From positions 12,460 through 44,936 of the forward strand of contig JAPOIA010000002.1 in assembly GCA_029979185.1 (NCBI GenBank): a DNA stretch of 32,477 nt. Reading direction: 5' to 3'. The notes under the pieces are model-generated. The model worked only from the letters and a program-made list of their open reading frames with translations, had not been told where the DNA came from and did no database searches. A program made the position numbers and the translations under genes. Source of the stretch: Alphaproteobacteria bacterium (GTDB lineage: Bacteria > Pseudomonadota > Alphaproteobacteria > Rhizobiales > Beijerinckiaceae). Numbering within the stretch: position 1 is the first letter of the stretch; every line of letters starts with the position of its first letter. Below are positions 8,988 through 17,748 of this stretch, piece by piece.

Positions 8988-9965
8988 TCAATTCATGGAC
9001 TGAACGATTTTCTGCACGATGCGTTGCGGCGTCGGCAGGACGATATCTTCGAGGTTGTCCGCTGCGGGGAGCGGAATATGCGGTGTGGTGATGCGAACGA
9101 TCGGTCCGTCGAGGTCGTAGAAGCATTCGTCCGCAGCGATGGATGCGATCTCGGCGCCCCAGCCGCACAGGCGCGGATTTTCTTCCACTGTGAACAGGCG
9201 TCCCGTACGCGATACGGAACCGAGGATGGTTTGGGTATCGAGCGGCACCAGCGAGCGTACATCGATCACTTCGCAGTCGATACCGTGATCGCGCGCCAGA
9301 ATGTCGGCCGCTTCCAGGGCGCGCGGCACCATCAATGCCAGGGCGATGATGGTGGCGTCCTTGCCGGCGCGCAGGATTTTCGCGGTACCGAGCGTATCGA
9401 GGATTTCGCCATCCGGTACTTCGCCCTTCACGGCATACAGCGACTTGTGCTCGAAGAAGATCACCGGGTCGGGATCGCGCACGGAAGCCGCCAGCAGGCC
9501 GATCACGTCGGCGGGGCTTGAGGGAGCCACGACTTTCAGGCCGGGGATCATCATCGCCCAGTTTTCGACCGACTGGGAATGCTGGGCTCCAAAGCGCGAG
9601 CCTGCGCCGTTGCCGGTACGCACCACCAGCGGGCATTTGGTCTGGCCGTTCGACATGTACCGGCTCTTGGGAAATTCGTTGGCGATGAAATCGAAGCAGA
9701 CAGCGAGAAAGTCCGAGAACATGATTTCGGCGATGGGCTTGAGGCCGGTCATCGCCGCGCCCATGGCGGCGCCCAGGATCGCCTGTTCGGAAATCGGCGT
9801 ATCGCGCACGCGCAGGGGACCGAATTCATCGTAGAGGCCGACCGTCGCCTTGAACACGCCGCCGGCCTTGGCAACGTCCTCGCCGAGGAACACGACGTTT
9901 TCGTCGCGCCGCATTTCCTGGGCAATGCCGCGGGCCACCGCTTCGCGATAGGTTAGTTCGGCCAC
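8988..9965 (-). CDS. 2-oxo acid dehydrogenase E1 beta subunit
   Basis: GTG start at 9965 preceded by GGAGG; VAELTYREAVARGIAQEMRRDENVVFLGEDV...RVRDTPISEQAILGAAMGAAMTGLKPIAEIMF. The ORF-track start at 10376 overlaps E1-alpha and is not used. Confidence 0.92.
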   Translation of the reverse strand: MAELTYREAVARGIAQEMRRDENVVFLGEDVAKAGGVFKATVGLYDEFGPLRVRDTPISEQAILGAAMGAAMTGLKPIAEIMFSDFLAVCFDFIANEFPKSRYMSNGQTKCPLVVRTGNGAGSRFGAQHSQSVENWAMMIPGLKVVAPSSPADVIGLLAASVRDPDPVIFFEHKSLYAVKGEVPDGEILDTLGTAKILRAGKDATIIALALMVPRALEAADILARDHGIDCEVIDVRSLVPLDTQTILGSVSRTGRLFTVEENPRLCGWGAEIASIAADECFYDLDGPIVRITTPHIPLPAADNLEDIVLPTPQRIVQKIVQSMN

Positions 9966-10096
9966 CTGGGTTCCTCCACAATCAATATCGCATTCCGGAA
10001 AATCGCGTACCCTTAGCAGGGAAATTTGCCGCGCTCCATTTCCGACAGTCCAAATGTCCCGGATTGCGCCATGCGTTTCCGGGATGACACTTCTGT

Positions 10097-11179
10097 TCAG
10101 TTCCGCCAGGCCCAGCCGCCGTCGGCGTAGACATCCGTGGTCATGATTTCCTCCGGCGGCAGGGGCGCAGCCTTGCAGTTTTCCACCGCCTGATCGAGTT
10201 CCTCGTCGATGGCCTTTTCTATCTTCTTTATCTGCGCTTCCTTGATGCCGAATTCGGCAAGCCGTTCGCGGTAGATTTTCACCGGATCGCGTTTTAGCCA
10301 TTCCTCCAGTTCGCCCTTGGGCCGGTAGGCGCCTGGGTCGGCGCGCGAATGGCCGGAGTGGCGATAGGTCTTGCATTCGATGAGCGAGGGGCCGCCGCCG
10401 GAGCGGGCCTTTTCCAGTGCTTCCTGCGCGACACGATAGACCGCATCGGCGTCGTTGCCGTCGACAATGATCTTCGGCAGTCCATAGGCCGGTGCGCGGT
10501 CGGCGGCTGGATGTTCGACAGCCGTCACATCGCCAATCGGGGTATATTCCATATACAGGTTGTTTTCGCAGACGAAGACAACCGGAAGGTTCCAGATCTT
10601 GGCGAAATTCAGCGCTTCGTGGAATGCGCCAATGTTCGTGGTGCCGTCACCGAAGAAGCAGACCGACACATCGTCATGGCCGAGATATTGCGCCCGCCAG
10701 GCCGCGCCGCAGGCAATCGGCAGATGTGCGCCGATGATGGCGTAGGAGCCCATCACGCCATGTTCTTCCGATGTCAGGTGCATGGAGCCGCCCTTGCCGC
10801 GCATCAGGCCGTTGTCGCGCTGCATCAGTTCGCCGAGCATCTTTTCCATCGGCACGCCGCGGGCCAGCGTATGGGCATGGCCACGATAGGTGCAGAAGGA
10901 CTTGTCGCCCGGTTTCATGGCTCCTGCGAACCCGGCGGCAATGGCTTCCTGTCCGAGAGACAGATGGCTGGTGCCCTTGACGAGATTCTGCAGGAAGAGG
11001 TCGTAGGCTTTTTTCTCGCAGACGCGGATCTCGTATTGCAACCGGTACAGTTCCAGCCGGGTATCGGCGCCGATGTCGTCGTTGACGCCGGCGCGCTTGC
11101 CCGCAGCTGCGGATTTTGCAGCCGATGGCTTCTTTGCAGGTGCGGCTTTCCTTGCACGCGCGGCAGCGGGCTTTTTCAT
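10097..11179 (-). CDS. 2-oxo acid dehydrogenase E1 alpha subunit with Lys/Ala-rich N-terminal tail
   Basis: 360 aa; TPP motif GDGTTNIGAFHEALNFAKIWNLPVVFVCENN; HLSLGQEAIAAGF; YRHSGHSRADPGAYR. N-terminus MKKPAAARARKAAPAKKPSAAKSAAAGKRAG. Confidence 0.93.
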   Translation of the reverse strand: MKKPAAARARKAAPAKKPSAAKSAAAGKRAGVNDDIGADTRLELYRLQYEIRVCEKKAYDLFLQNLVKGTSHLSLGQEAIAAGFAGAMKPGDKSFCTYRGHAHTLARGVPMEKMLGELMQRDNGLMRGKGGSMHLTSEEHGVMGSYAIIGAHLPIACGAAWRAQYLGHDDVSVCFFGDGTTNIGAFHEALNFAKIWNLPVVFVCENNLYMEYTPIGDVTAVEHPAADRAPAYGLPKIIVDGNDADAVYRVAQEALEKARSGGGPSLIECKTYRHSGHSRADPGAYRPKGELEEWLKRDPVKIYRERLAEFGIKEAQIKKIEKAIDEELDQAVENCKAAPLPPEEIMTTDVYADGGWAWRN

Positions 11180-11207
11180 CCGGGCGCTTCCCTTTGTTTC
11201 AGGCCGT

Positions 11208-12512
11208 TCAGTAGCGGTTGGCGATCGGCAGTTCTTCCGCCGGGAACAGGCTGATAACCTGACAGCCCTTGTCTGTCACGACAACCTCTTCCTCGATGCG
11301 TGCGGCGGAGAACCCGTCCGCTGCCGGGCAATAGGTTTCCAGCGCGAAGACCATGCCGGTCTTGATTTCCATCGGATTTTCGAGGGAGACCAGGCGCGAG
11401 ATGATCGGCCGCTCGTGCAGGGCAAGGCCAAGACCGTGGCCGAACTGCAGGCCGAAGGCAGCCAGTTCGTTCGGGAAGCCGAATTTCTCCGCCTTCGGCC
11501 ATACCTTGGCGACCGTGTCGGTGGAAACGCCGGGCTTGATCAGCGCGATGGCGTCATCCAGCCATTCGCGGCACTTCTTGTAGGCGTCGCGCTGTACATG
11601 GTTGGCGCGGCCGATATTGAAGGTGCGGTAGTAGCAGGTGCGATAGCCCTGGTAGCTTTGCAGAATGTCGAAGAAAGCCTGATCGCCGGGGCGGAAATAG
11701 CGATCTGTGAAGTTGTGCGGATGCGGGTTGCAGCGCTCGCCGGAAATGGCGTTGATCGCTTCCACGTCGTCCGAGCCCATTTCGTAGAGCATCTTGTTGG
11801 CGAGGGCGACAATGTCGTTTTCGCGCACGCCCGGTTTCAGCTCCTCGTAGATCATGTGATAGACGCCATCGACCATGGAGGCTGCCTGGTTGAGCAGCAT
11901 GATCTCGTCGATGTTCTTGATCTCTCGCGCGTCGAGCATGACCTGCTGGCCGTCGACCACGTTCATGCCGGCCTTCTGCAGTTCGAAGAACATGGCGGTT
12001 TCGGCAACGTCGACACCGACCTTCAAGTCGGAGACGCCGGCCTGCTTCAGAAGGTCCATCACTTCTTCGGCGTGATATTTCATCAGTCCGACGGAGGGTG
12101 GGACAGTGCCGCGCATGCCCAGCATGCCGGCGCGGCAATTGTCGGGGGCCAGCCAGTCGCTGTAGAGTTTGTGGTGGACGGCGGCGGAACCGAAATCCCA
12201 CAGGATCGGCTCGTTGTCGCCGGCCAGAAGCGCAAAGCGGCAGAACTTGTCGCGCTCCCATTCGCCGATCTTGGTGCCGGTGACGTAGCGGATGTTGTTG
12301 ACGTCGAACAGCAGCAGCGCGCCGCAGTCGGAGTTCTTAAGAGCCTGGCGGGCGCGGGCGAGGCGGTAGGTGCGCAGGCGGTCGTGGTCGACCCGGCGCT
12401 CAAAATCCACGGCCATGTGGCCCGGTGCGCCAATCGGGCGGTTCCAGTGCCAGTGCGGATCGATTTCGCCGGGTTTCACGATATTCGGCCGCAGTGCGTT
12501 TCCTGGATTCAT
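11208..12512 (-). CDS. M24-family (pita-bread fold) Xaa-Pro peptidase-like protein
   Basis: Start MNPGNALRP at 12512 with GAGG upstream; GHGLGLALHE, FALETYCP, ARIEEEVVVTDKG. The position of the second metal Asp is Cys (RTCYYRTF). Confidence 0.88.
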   Translation of the reverse strand: MNPGNALRPNIVKPGEIDPHWHWNRPIGAPGHMAVDFERRVDHDRLRTYRLARARQALKNSDCGALLLFDVNNIRYVTGTKIGEWERDKFCRFALLAGDNEPILWDFGSAAVHHKLYSDWLAPDNCRAGMLGMRGTVPPSVGLMKYHAEEVMDLLKQAGVSDLKVGVDVAETAMFFELQKAGMNVVDGQQVMLDAREIKNIDEIMLLNQAASMVDGVYHMIYEELKPGVRENDIVALANKMLYEMGSDDVEAINAISGERCNPHPHNFTDRYFRPGDQAFFDILQSYQGYRTCYYRTFNIGRANHVQRDAYKKCREWLDDAIALIKPGVSTDTVAKVWPKAEKFGFPNELAAFGLQFGHGLGLALHERPIISRLVSLENPMEIKTGMVFALETYCPAADGFSAARIEEEVVVTDKGCQVISLFPAEELPIANRY

Positions 12513-12548
12513 TGTTGTTTCCTCGCGGTTCTCATATGCTGCAAGCAT

Positions 12549-12564
12549 CCGGTCACGTAACCGG
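12549..12564. promoter_or_regulatory. imperfect palindrome in divergent intergenic region
   Basis: CCGGTCACGTAACCGG; 16 bp with one mismatched pair; 37 bp upstream of the M24 start. Confidence 0.35.
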
Positions 12565-12654
12565 CTTGTATCCGGTTTGGGGCCGCCATGCGTGGCCGGA
12601 TTGCAGTTTGCGGCCCCGCCGCAATACCACATACTTGCCTCGCCAGCGATTTAA

Positions 12655-12668
12655 TGCAATCGATTGCA
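12655..12668. promoter_or_regulatory. putative LacI-family operator
   Basis: Perfect 14 bp palindrome TGCAATCGATTGCA with the CG centre typical of LacI-family sites, in the intergenic region between the divergent M24 operon and the lacI-family gene. Confidence 0.8.
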
Positions 12669-12734
12669 CGTTGATGGAGAGCATGTAATTCGGCGCTGGC
12701 GGTTGAGTCAAGCGCTGTTGCGGGAAAGGGAGCG

Positions 12735-13868
12735 ATGACAGGCGGTAAACCAGAAACCGGCAAGACCGGCAGCGCTGCAGGCGCTTCGCGAAGGGCGACT
12801 CTGAAGGATGTGGCGCGGGCCGTGGGCGTTCATGTTTCGACTGTGTCGCGGGCGTTGAACCCGGCTACCCGTCACCTGATTACCGAGGAAATTGCCACGC
12901 GCGTGCTTGAGGTCAGCCGCGAGCTCAACTACCGGCCCAATCCGGCGGCCTACAGCCTGCGGACCAATCGCAGCCATACGATCGGCATCGTGGTACCCGA
13001 TATCACCAATTCCATCTTTCCACCGATGATCCGCGGCGTGGAGGATGTGCTCGCGCCGCATGGCTATGCCGCGCTGGTCGTCAATACCGATCTCAACCGT
13101 GAGCGCGAGGCCGCCGCGATCAGCACCTTGTCTGCGCGCGGGGTGGACGCCATGGTGGTGGCCAGCGCCGAGCGCGAGGATGCAGAACTTTCCGCTTTGG
13201 CGAAACAGGGCACGCCTGTCGTAACCATCAACCGGCGCACGGACGATGCGTCGGTTTCTTCTGTCATCAGCGACGAGATCGAGGGTGTCCGGCTGATGCT
13301 CGCGCACCTGGTCGAGCTGGGTCACCGCCGCATTGCGACCATTGCCGGCAACCAGAACCTGTCCACGGGCCAGCGCCGCTACGACGCATTTCTGCGCAAT
13401 ACTCTGGCCATGGGCCTGCATATCGGTCCGGAACAGGTAGGGTTTGCCAATGCCTTCAACGAGGCGGAGGGGCGCCGCTGCATGGAGGAACTACTGGCCC
13501 GGGGCAGCGGCTCTACGGCGGTTCTGTGCGCCAACGACCGGCTGGCAATCGGTGCGATATCGGCCCTGCGCGGCCGCGGACTATCGTGCCCGGGAGATGT
13601 TTCGGTGACGGGCTTCAACGACATGGCCATGGTCGATTGTATCGATCCGCCGCTGACCACGATCCGCATCCCTCATTACGGAATTGGCCAGGCCGCGGCG
13701 CAATTCCTGTTGCAGCGGCTGAACGAGACGGATGGCGGGCCGGCGCCGCTGCATCAGGTGCTGCCTGTGGAGCTGATCGTACGTGCTTCCACCGCAGCGC
13801 CGCGCAAGGGTAGCGCCGAGGGGCCATCCGGCGATCCGGCTGTATCCCATATGCGGATTGTGCGTTAG
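12735..13868 (+). CDS. LacI family transcriptional regulator
   Basis: ATLKDVARAVGVHVSTVSRALNP HTH, NYRPNPAAYSLRTNRSHTIGIVVPDITN, VTGFNDMAMVDCIDPPLTTIRIP. AAAGGGAG precedes the ATG. Confidence 0.95.
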   Translation: MTGGKPETGKTGSAAGASRRATLKDVARAVGVHVSTVSRALNPATRHLITEEIATRVLEVSRELNYRPNPAAYSLRTNRSHTIGIVVPDITNSIFPPMIRGVEDVLAPHGYAALVVNTDLNREREAAAISTLSARGVDAMVVASAEREDAELSALAKQGTPVVTINRRTDDASVSSVISDEIEGVRLMLAHLVELGHRRIATIAGNQNLSTGQRRYDAFLRNTLAMGLHIGPEQVGFANAFNEAEGRRCMEELLARGSGSTAVLCANDRLAIGAISALRGRGLSCPGDVSVTGFNDMAMVDCIDPPLTTIRIPHYGIGQAAAQFLLQRLNETDGGPAPLHQVLPVELIVRASTAAPRKGSAEGPSGDPAVSHMRIVR

Positions 13869-13917
13869 GCTTGGCGTCCGACGAATGTAGCCATAAGAAA
13901 GTTTGCGGGAGAACATC

Positions 13918-15096
13918 ATGGCCCCTGTGCTGCCGGAGCGCTTGCGACCCCTTCTGGATGCGGAATATCCGCGATTTTCCGATGCAGAGATTGCGCGCCG
14001 CCGCAAGGCCATGGCCGATGTCATGGTTGCCAACGGAATCGACCATCTGGTGTTTTATGGCGCAAGCTGGACCGGCTCCGCGGTTCAGTGGCTGACCCAG
14101 TGGCCGGTGACGACGGAATGCGCAGGCGTCTTCACCCCAGGCCAGCGCGACCGGATGTTCATCCACTATTACAACCACCTGCCGTTGGCCCGCCGGCTGG
14201 CGCGCGAGGCCGATGTCGATTGGGGCGGCCCCTCGACGCTTGGCAATGTTGCGGCGGAACTCAAGGCGCGCGGGGCGCGTGGCGGGCGTATCGGGCTGAT
14301 TGGTCCGCTGGGCCATGAAGGCCACGCCATCCTGAAAAAGGCTTTCGGCAAGATTGTCAGCCTGGGGCGTGAATATGTGCAGTTGCGCAAGGTGAAATCG
14401 GCGGAGGAACTGGACTGGTTCCGAATCGGCGCATGGATGAGCGATTGCGGCATGCAGGCCATGGCCGACCATGCCAAGCCGGGCGTGACCGAGCATGAGC
14501 TGGCCAATGAGATCGAGCGCGCTTACGTGGGCAACGGCGGGCAGACGGTAATCCATTTCATCGGTTCCACGTCCATGGCCGAACCGTCAATCCCTGCGCC
14601 GGCGCAATATACCTCCTCGCGCAAATTGCAGATGGGCGACATCGTCTTTGCCGAAATCAGTGCGCATTACTATGGCCATTCCGGCCAGGTCCTGCGCTCC
14701 TATGCGGTAGGCGGCGAACCGTCTCCGCTTTATCGCAACATGCATGCGGCAGCCGATGCTGCCTATGACGCCATCGTAGGCGTACTCAAGGCCGGCGCAA
14801 CGGCGCGCCAGGTGTTTGAGGCATCGCGGGTGATCGAGGATGCCGGGTTCGAGACGGTGGACGATGTTCTGCACGGCTATGGCGGGGGCTATTTCCCGCC
14901 AGTCATCGGCTCGACCACGCGCGAGAACCCGCACAATCGGGACGAACAATTCGCCGCCGGCCAGCTGGTCGTGGTGCAGCCGAATGTCGTTACATCGGAC
15001 GGGCGCGCCGGCGTGCAAACCGGCGAGATGCTGCTGATAACGGAAACAGGCGTCGAGCGTATGCACGACCTGCCGCGCGGGTTTACGGTGGTGTGA
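13918..15096 (+). CDS. M24-fold protein with degenerate metal site (creatinase/aminopeptidase-P-like)
   Basis: 392 aa from the ATG after GGGAG; VQLRKVKSAEELDWFR, KPGVTEHELANEIERA, GDIVFAEISAHYYGHSGQVLRSYAVG, VLHGYGGGYFPP. Confidence 0.82.
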   Translation: MAPVLPERLRPLLDAEYPRFSDAEIARRRKAMADVMVANGIDHLVFYGASWTGSAVQWLTQWPVTTECAGVFTPGQRDRMFIHYYNHLPLARRLAREADVDWGGPSTLGNVAAELKARGARGGRIGLIGPLGHEGHAILKKAFGKIVSLGREYVQLRKVKSAEELDWFRIGAWMSDCGMQAMADHAKPGVTEHELANEIERAYVGNGGQTVIHFIGSTSMAEPSIPAPAQYTSSRKLQMGDIVFAEISAHYYGHSGQVLRSYAVGGEPSPLYRNMHAAADAAYDAIVGVLKAGATARQVFEASRVIEDAGFETVDDVLHGYGGGYFPPVIGSTTRENPHNRDEQFAAGQLVVVQPNVVTSDGRAGVQTGEMLLITETGVERMHDLPRGFTVV

Positions 15097-15099
15097 TCC

Positions 15100-15780
15100 A
15101 TGCACAAACTTGGCGTCAGGCAGGTGATTGTCGATCGGGTCATGGCGCGGCGCGGGCGCTATCATATCTTCGACAGCTTCGATCCGGCGCGGACGGCGCT
15201 GCTGGTCATCGACATGCAGGATACGTTCTGCGCGCCGGGCAGCCCGGCGGAAGTGGCTGTCTCCCGCTCGATCGTCGAGCCGATCAACCGGCTTGCCCGC
15301 GCCTTGCGGTCGCGCGGCGCAAAGGTCGTCTGGATATTGCATGCGAACATGCGCCATGGCGAGAAAAGCGACTGGGAGATGTTCTTCAACCATATCGTCG
15401 CAGACGATGTGCGCCTGAGAACAATCGACTCGCTTCTGCCGGGGCGCCAGTCCGTTTGGTCCGGTCTCGAACAGGCCAATGATGACCTGACGGTGTTCAA
15501 GAACCGGTACAGCGCGCTCATCCACGGCTCGTCGCAACTGGAGCCGTTGATGCGCAACCTCGGTATCGACACGTTGCTCATCGCCGGCACCAAGACCAAT
15601 GTCTGCTGCGAGGCGACGGCGCGCGATGCGATGATGCTGGATTTTCGCACCGTAATCGTCTCCGATTGCTGCGCGGCATTGAGCGACGAGGAACACCGCG
15701 CAACGCTGGAAACCTTCATCCAGCAATTTGGCGACGTGATGAGCACAGATGAAGTGCTGGAGCGGATGCCGGCGATCTGA
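15100..15780 (+). CDS. cysteine hydrolase (isochorismatase-like fold)
   Basis: 226 aa; Asp in ALLVIDMQDTFCAPG, Lys in TVFKNRYSALIHGS, Cys in TKTNVCCEATARDAMMLDF. Confidence 0.9.
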   Translation: MHKLGVRQVIVDRVMARRGRYHIFDSFDPARTALLVIDMQDTFCAPGSPAEVAVSRSIVEPINRLARALRSRGAKVVWILHANMRHGEKSDWEMFFNHIVADDVRLRTIDSLLPGRQSVWSGLEQANDDLTVFKNRYSALIHGSSQLEPLMRNLGIDTLLIAGTKTNVCCEATARDAMMLDFRTVIVSDCCAALSDEEHRATLETFIQQFGDVMSTDEVLERMPAI

Positions 15781-15782
15781 GC

Positions 15783-17066
15783 CTAGAGTTCAGCTACCCG
15801 CTGTGCGATGTCCCGCAACCGTTGCTTGTCCGCTTCGAGGGTCAATGCCCCTTCGGCGCGTGCCAGCGCTTCTTTCGATTGCTGTTTCGCGGCGTGGCGG
15901 GCTTCCGCATCGCCCATTTCGCACAGGGCGAGCAGAGCTTTCTGCAGGCGAATCTGCACTTCCACAATCGCTGCTCCGTCACGGGCGATGGGCGTGAAGA
16001 AATCGCTGAACGCATCCTCTGCAGCAATGCGTGGGGCAAACACATTCGTGCAGGCAATGTCCTTGGAATCGCGCTCACGCCCAGGTGCGAGCAGCGGGTG
16101 CAACAGGCGTATGCCGCGGCCGATAACGTCAATGGCGGTGCCGGGATCGTTGATGCCGGGGGATAGGGCGCGCGATGCGATTTCGGCAAGAACACAAAGA
16201 CCGAATCGTGGGTCCTGATTGAAGGAACGCTCCGTGCCGATGGTAAATGCGGTGCGAATTGCCTTTTCCAGCGTCTGTTTGTCTTTGCCCCTGCCTGCGG
16301 CATTCGGCTTCAAGGCGGCCAGCGGCAGGGCCGGATAGGCGAAAGTCCCCGGCAATGCCAGCAAGTAAATATCGACGCCATGCTCGCTTGCGGTTTCCTG
16401 CAGGCTGTTCATGTCGATATAGGCGATATAGCCGGTGGTATCGGGAAATACCCGCTCGCTGTCGCCGGCGTCTTCAAGCATGTCCGGTGTCAGGTGTGCG
16501 CCGCCAAGATAGGGTGTTGCGACATGGATGGAGATCGCCTCGGCGGTGGCGTCTTCGACGCGCTTGGTTGTATCGCCCACCCTACCCAGGTGCGACAGGT
16601 GGTCAATCCATCGCAATATGGCGAATACAACGACGCCAATGACGCCGATCGTCACGACGAACAGGATGAAGCGTCCGCGATCGCTGTAATATCCGGTGTT
16701 CAGCGCCACGATGCCGACAAGGCTATAGAGAAACGTCCCGAGAAATATCGACAGCACGTTTTGCGACGTGGGATCGCGCACCAGAAGCCGCGTGGCGCGC
16801 GGCGTTGCATTGCTGGTCGCTGCGCCGAGCGAGGTCACCATCACGCTGAGCGAAAACGTCGTGACCGCCAGCATGCTGGATGCCAGGATATTGAGTACCT
16901 GAAACACCGCATCGGCGCCGATACTGGCGGATACTTCAACCGGAATGAACGGGTCGAGTTTGACTGCGACAAGGGCGGTGAAGATGCCGAGCACGGCAAA
17001 AAGGGTGGAGCGCACCCACATCTGCTGGCCGAGCTGGCCAAGTATCCAGCGCCATTTCGCTATCAT
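15783..17066 (-). CDS. DUF2254 family membrane protein
   Basis: 427 aa; four N-terminal hydrophobic segments; LNILASSMLAVTTFSLSVMVTSLGAATSNATPRATRLLVRDPTSQNVLSIFLGTFLYSLVGIVAL. Confidence 0.85.
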   Translation of the reverse strand: MIAKWRWILGQLGQQMWVRSTLFAVLGIFTALVAVKLDPFIPVEVSASIGADAVFQVLNILASSMLAVTTFSLSVMVTSLGAATSNATPRATRLLVRDPTSQNVLSIFLGTFLYSLVGIVALNTGYYSDRGRFILFVVTIGVIGVVVFAILRWIDHLSHLGRVGDTTKRVEDATAEAISIHVATPYLGGAHLTPDMLEDAGDSERVFPDTTGYIAYIDMNSLQETASEHGVDIYLLALPGTFAYPALPLAALKPNAAGRGKDKQTLEKAIRTAFTIGTERSFNQDPRFGLCVLAEIASRALSPGINDPGTAIDVIGRGIRLLHPLLAPGRERDSKDIACTNVFAPRIAAEDAFSDFFTPIARDGAAIVEVQIRLQKALLALCEMGDAEARHAAKQQSKEALARAEGALTLEADKQRLRDIAQRVAEL

Positions 17067-17205
17067 GGCGTGCGATCGGTCTGCATGCGGGTCATCGGGC
17101 CTGTTCCTTCGCCTCTACCTGCATATATGGCAGAGGCACAGGTATTCCAGATGCGAGGCCGGTGGCCCGAGCATGCCGCGACCGGGGGCCGAATTCCAAT
17201 TGTCC

Positions 17206-17481
17206 CTATCTGTAGTAGGGTTCGACGGTCCCCTTCAGCCGGATGGTCAGGGGATTGCCGCGGCGGTCCTTGGCCTTTCCGGCCTCGACGCGGACCCAGC
17301 CTTCGCTGATGCAATATTCGACGACGTTGGTTTTCTCCGCGCCATTGAACCGGATACCGATATCGTGGGCGAAAACGTCTTCGTTGAAGAAGGGGCTGTC
17401 AGCTTCCGTGCAAAGGCGATCCGGCAACGGCGGCAGCGGGGCGGATTGTGTTTCTGGCGTATCGTTCATGGCGCGTGGCAT
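17206..17481 (-). CDS. DUF3297 family protein
   Basis: 91 aa; LPPLPDRL...SPFFNEDVFAHDIGIRFNGAEKTNVVEYCISEGWVRVEAGKAKDRRGNPLTIRLKGTVEPYY. Start may be the internal Met at 17469. Confidence 0.85.
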   Translation of the reverse strand: MPRAMNDTPETQSAPLPPLPDRLCTEADSPFFNEDVFAHDIGIRFNGAEKTNVVEYCISEGWVRVEAGKAKDRRGNPLTIRLKGTVEPYYR

Positions 17482-17748
17482 TCCGTTTCAGGTGTCGTGT
17501 CTCCCGGCGCCTCGCGCGGGCGATTCTTGGTAGCCTGTGTCTGGTCCCCGTATAGACGCAAAGGCTTGCGCGTTGCAATGCAACGGATGCCATGCTGCAC
17601 CGGTTTCGAAGCGTTTACAGCTTGTTGACCATGCCGCGAGGTTATGTTCACGATTGGCCTGTTTTGGGCGATTTGGTCCGGGAGGATCGATGTTCCGTTA
17701 AGTCCGCGATGCGACGGTGGGTGGTCTTCGAGGTTGCGGGGTATCGCT

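Noticed and set aside
7351-9003. 550-aa plus-strand ORF opposite E2/ALDH
   Set aside because: Shadow ORF complementary to a convincing aldehyde dehydrogenase; no domain signature.
17111-17137. GCCTCT...AGAGGC inverted repeat upstream of DUF2254
   Set aside because: Only 6 bp arms with a 15 nt loop; too weak to call a regulatory site.
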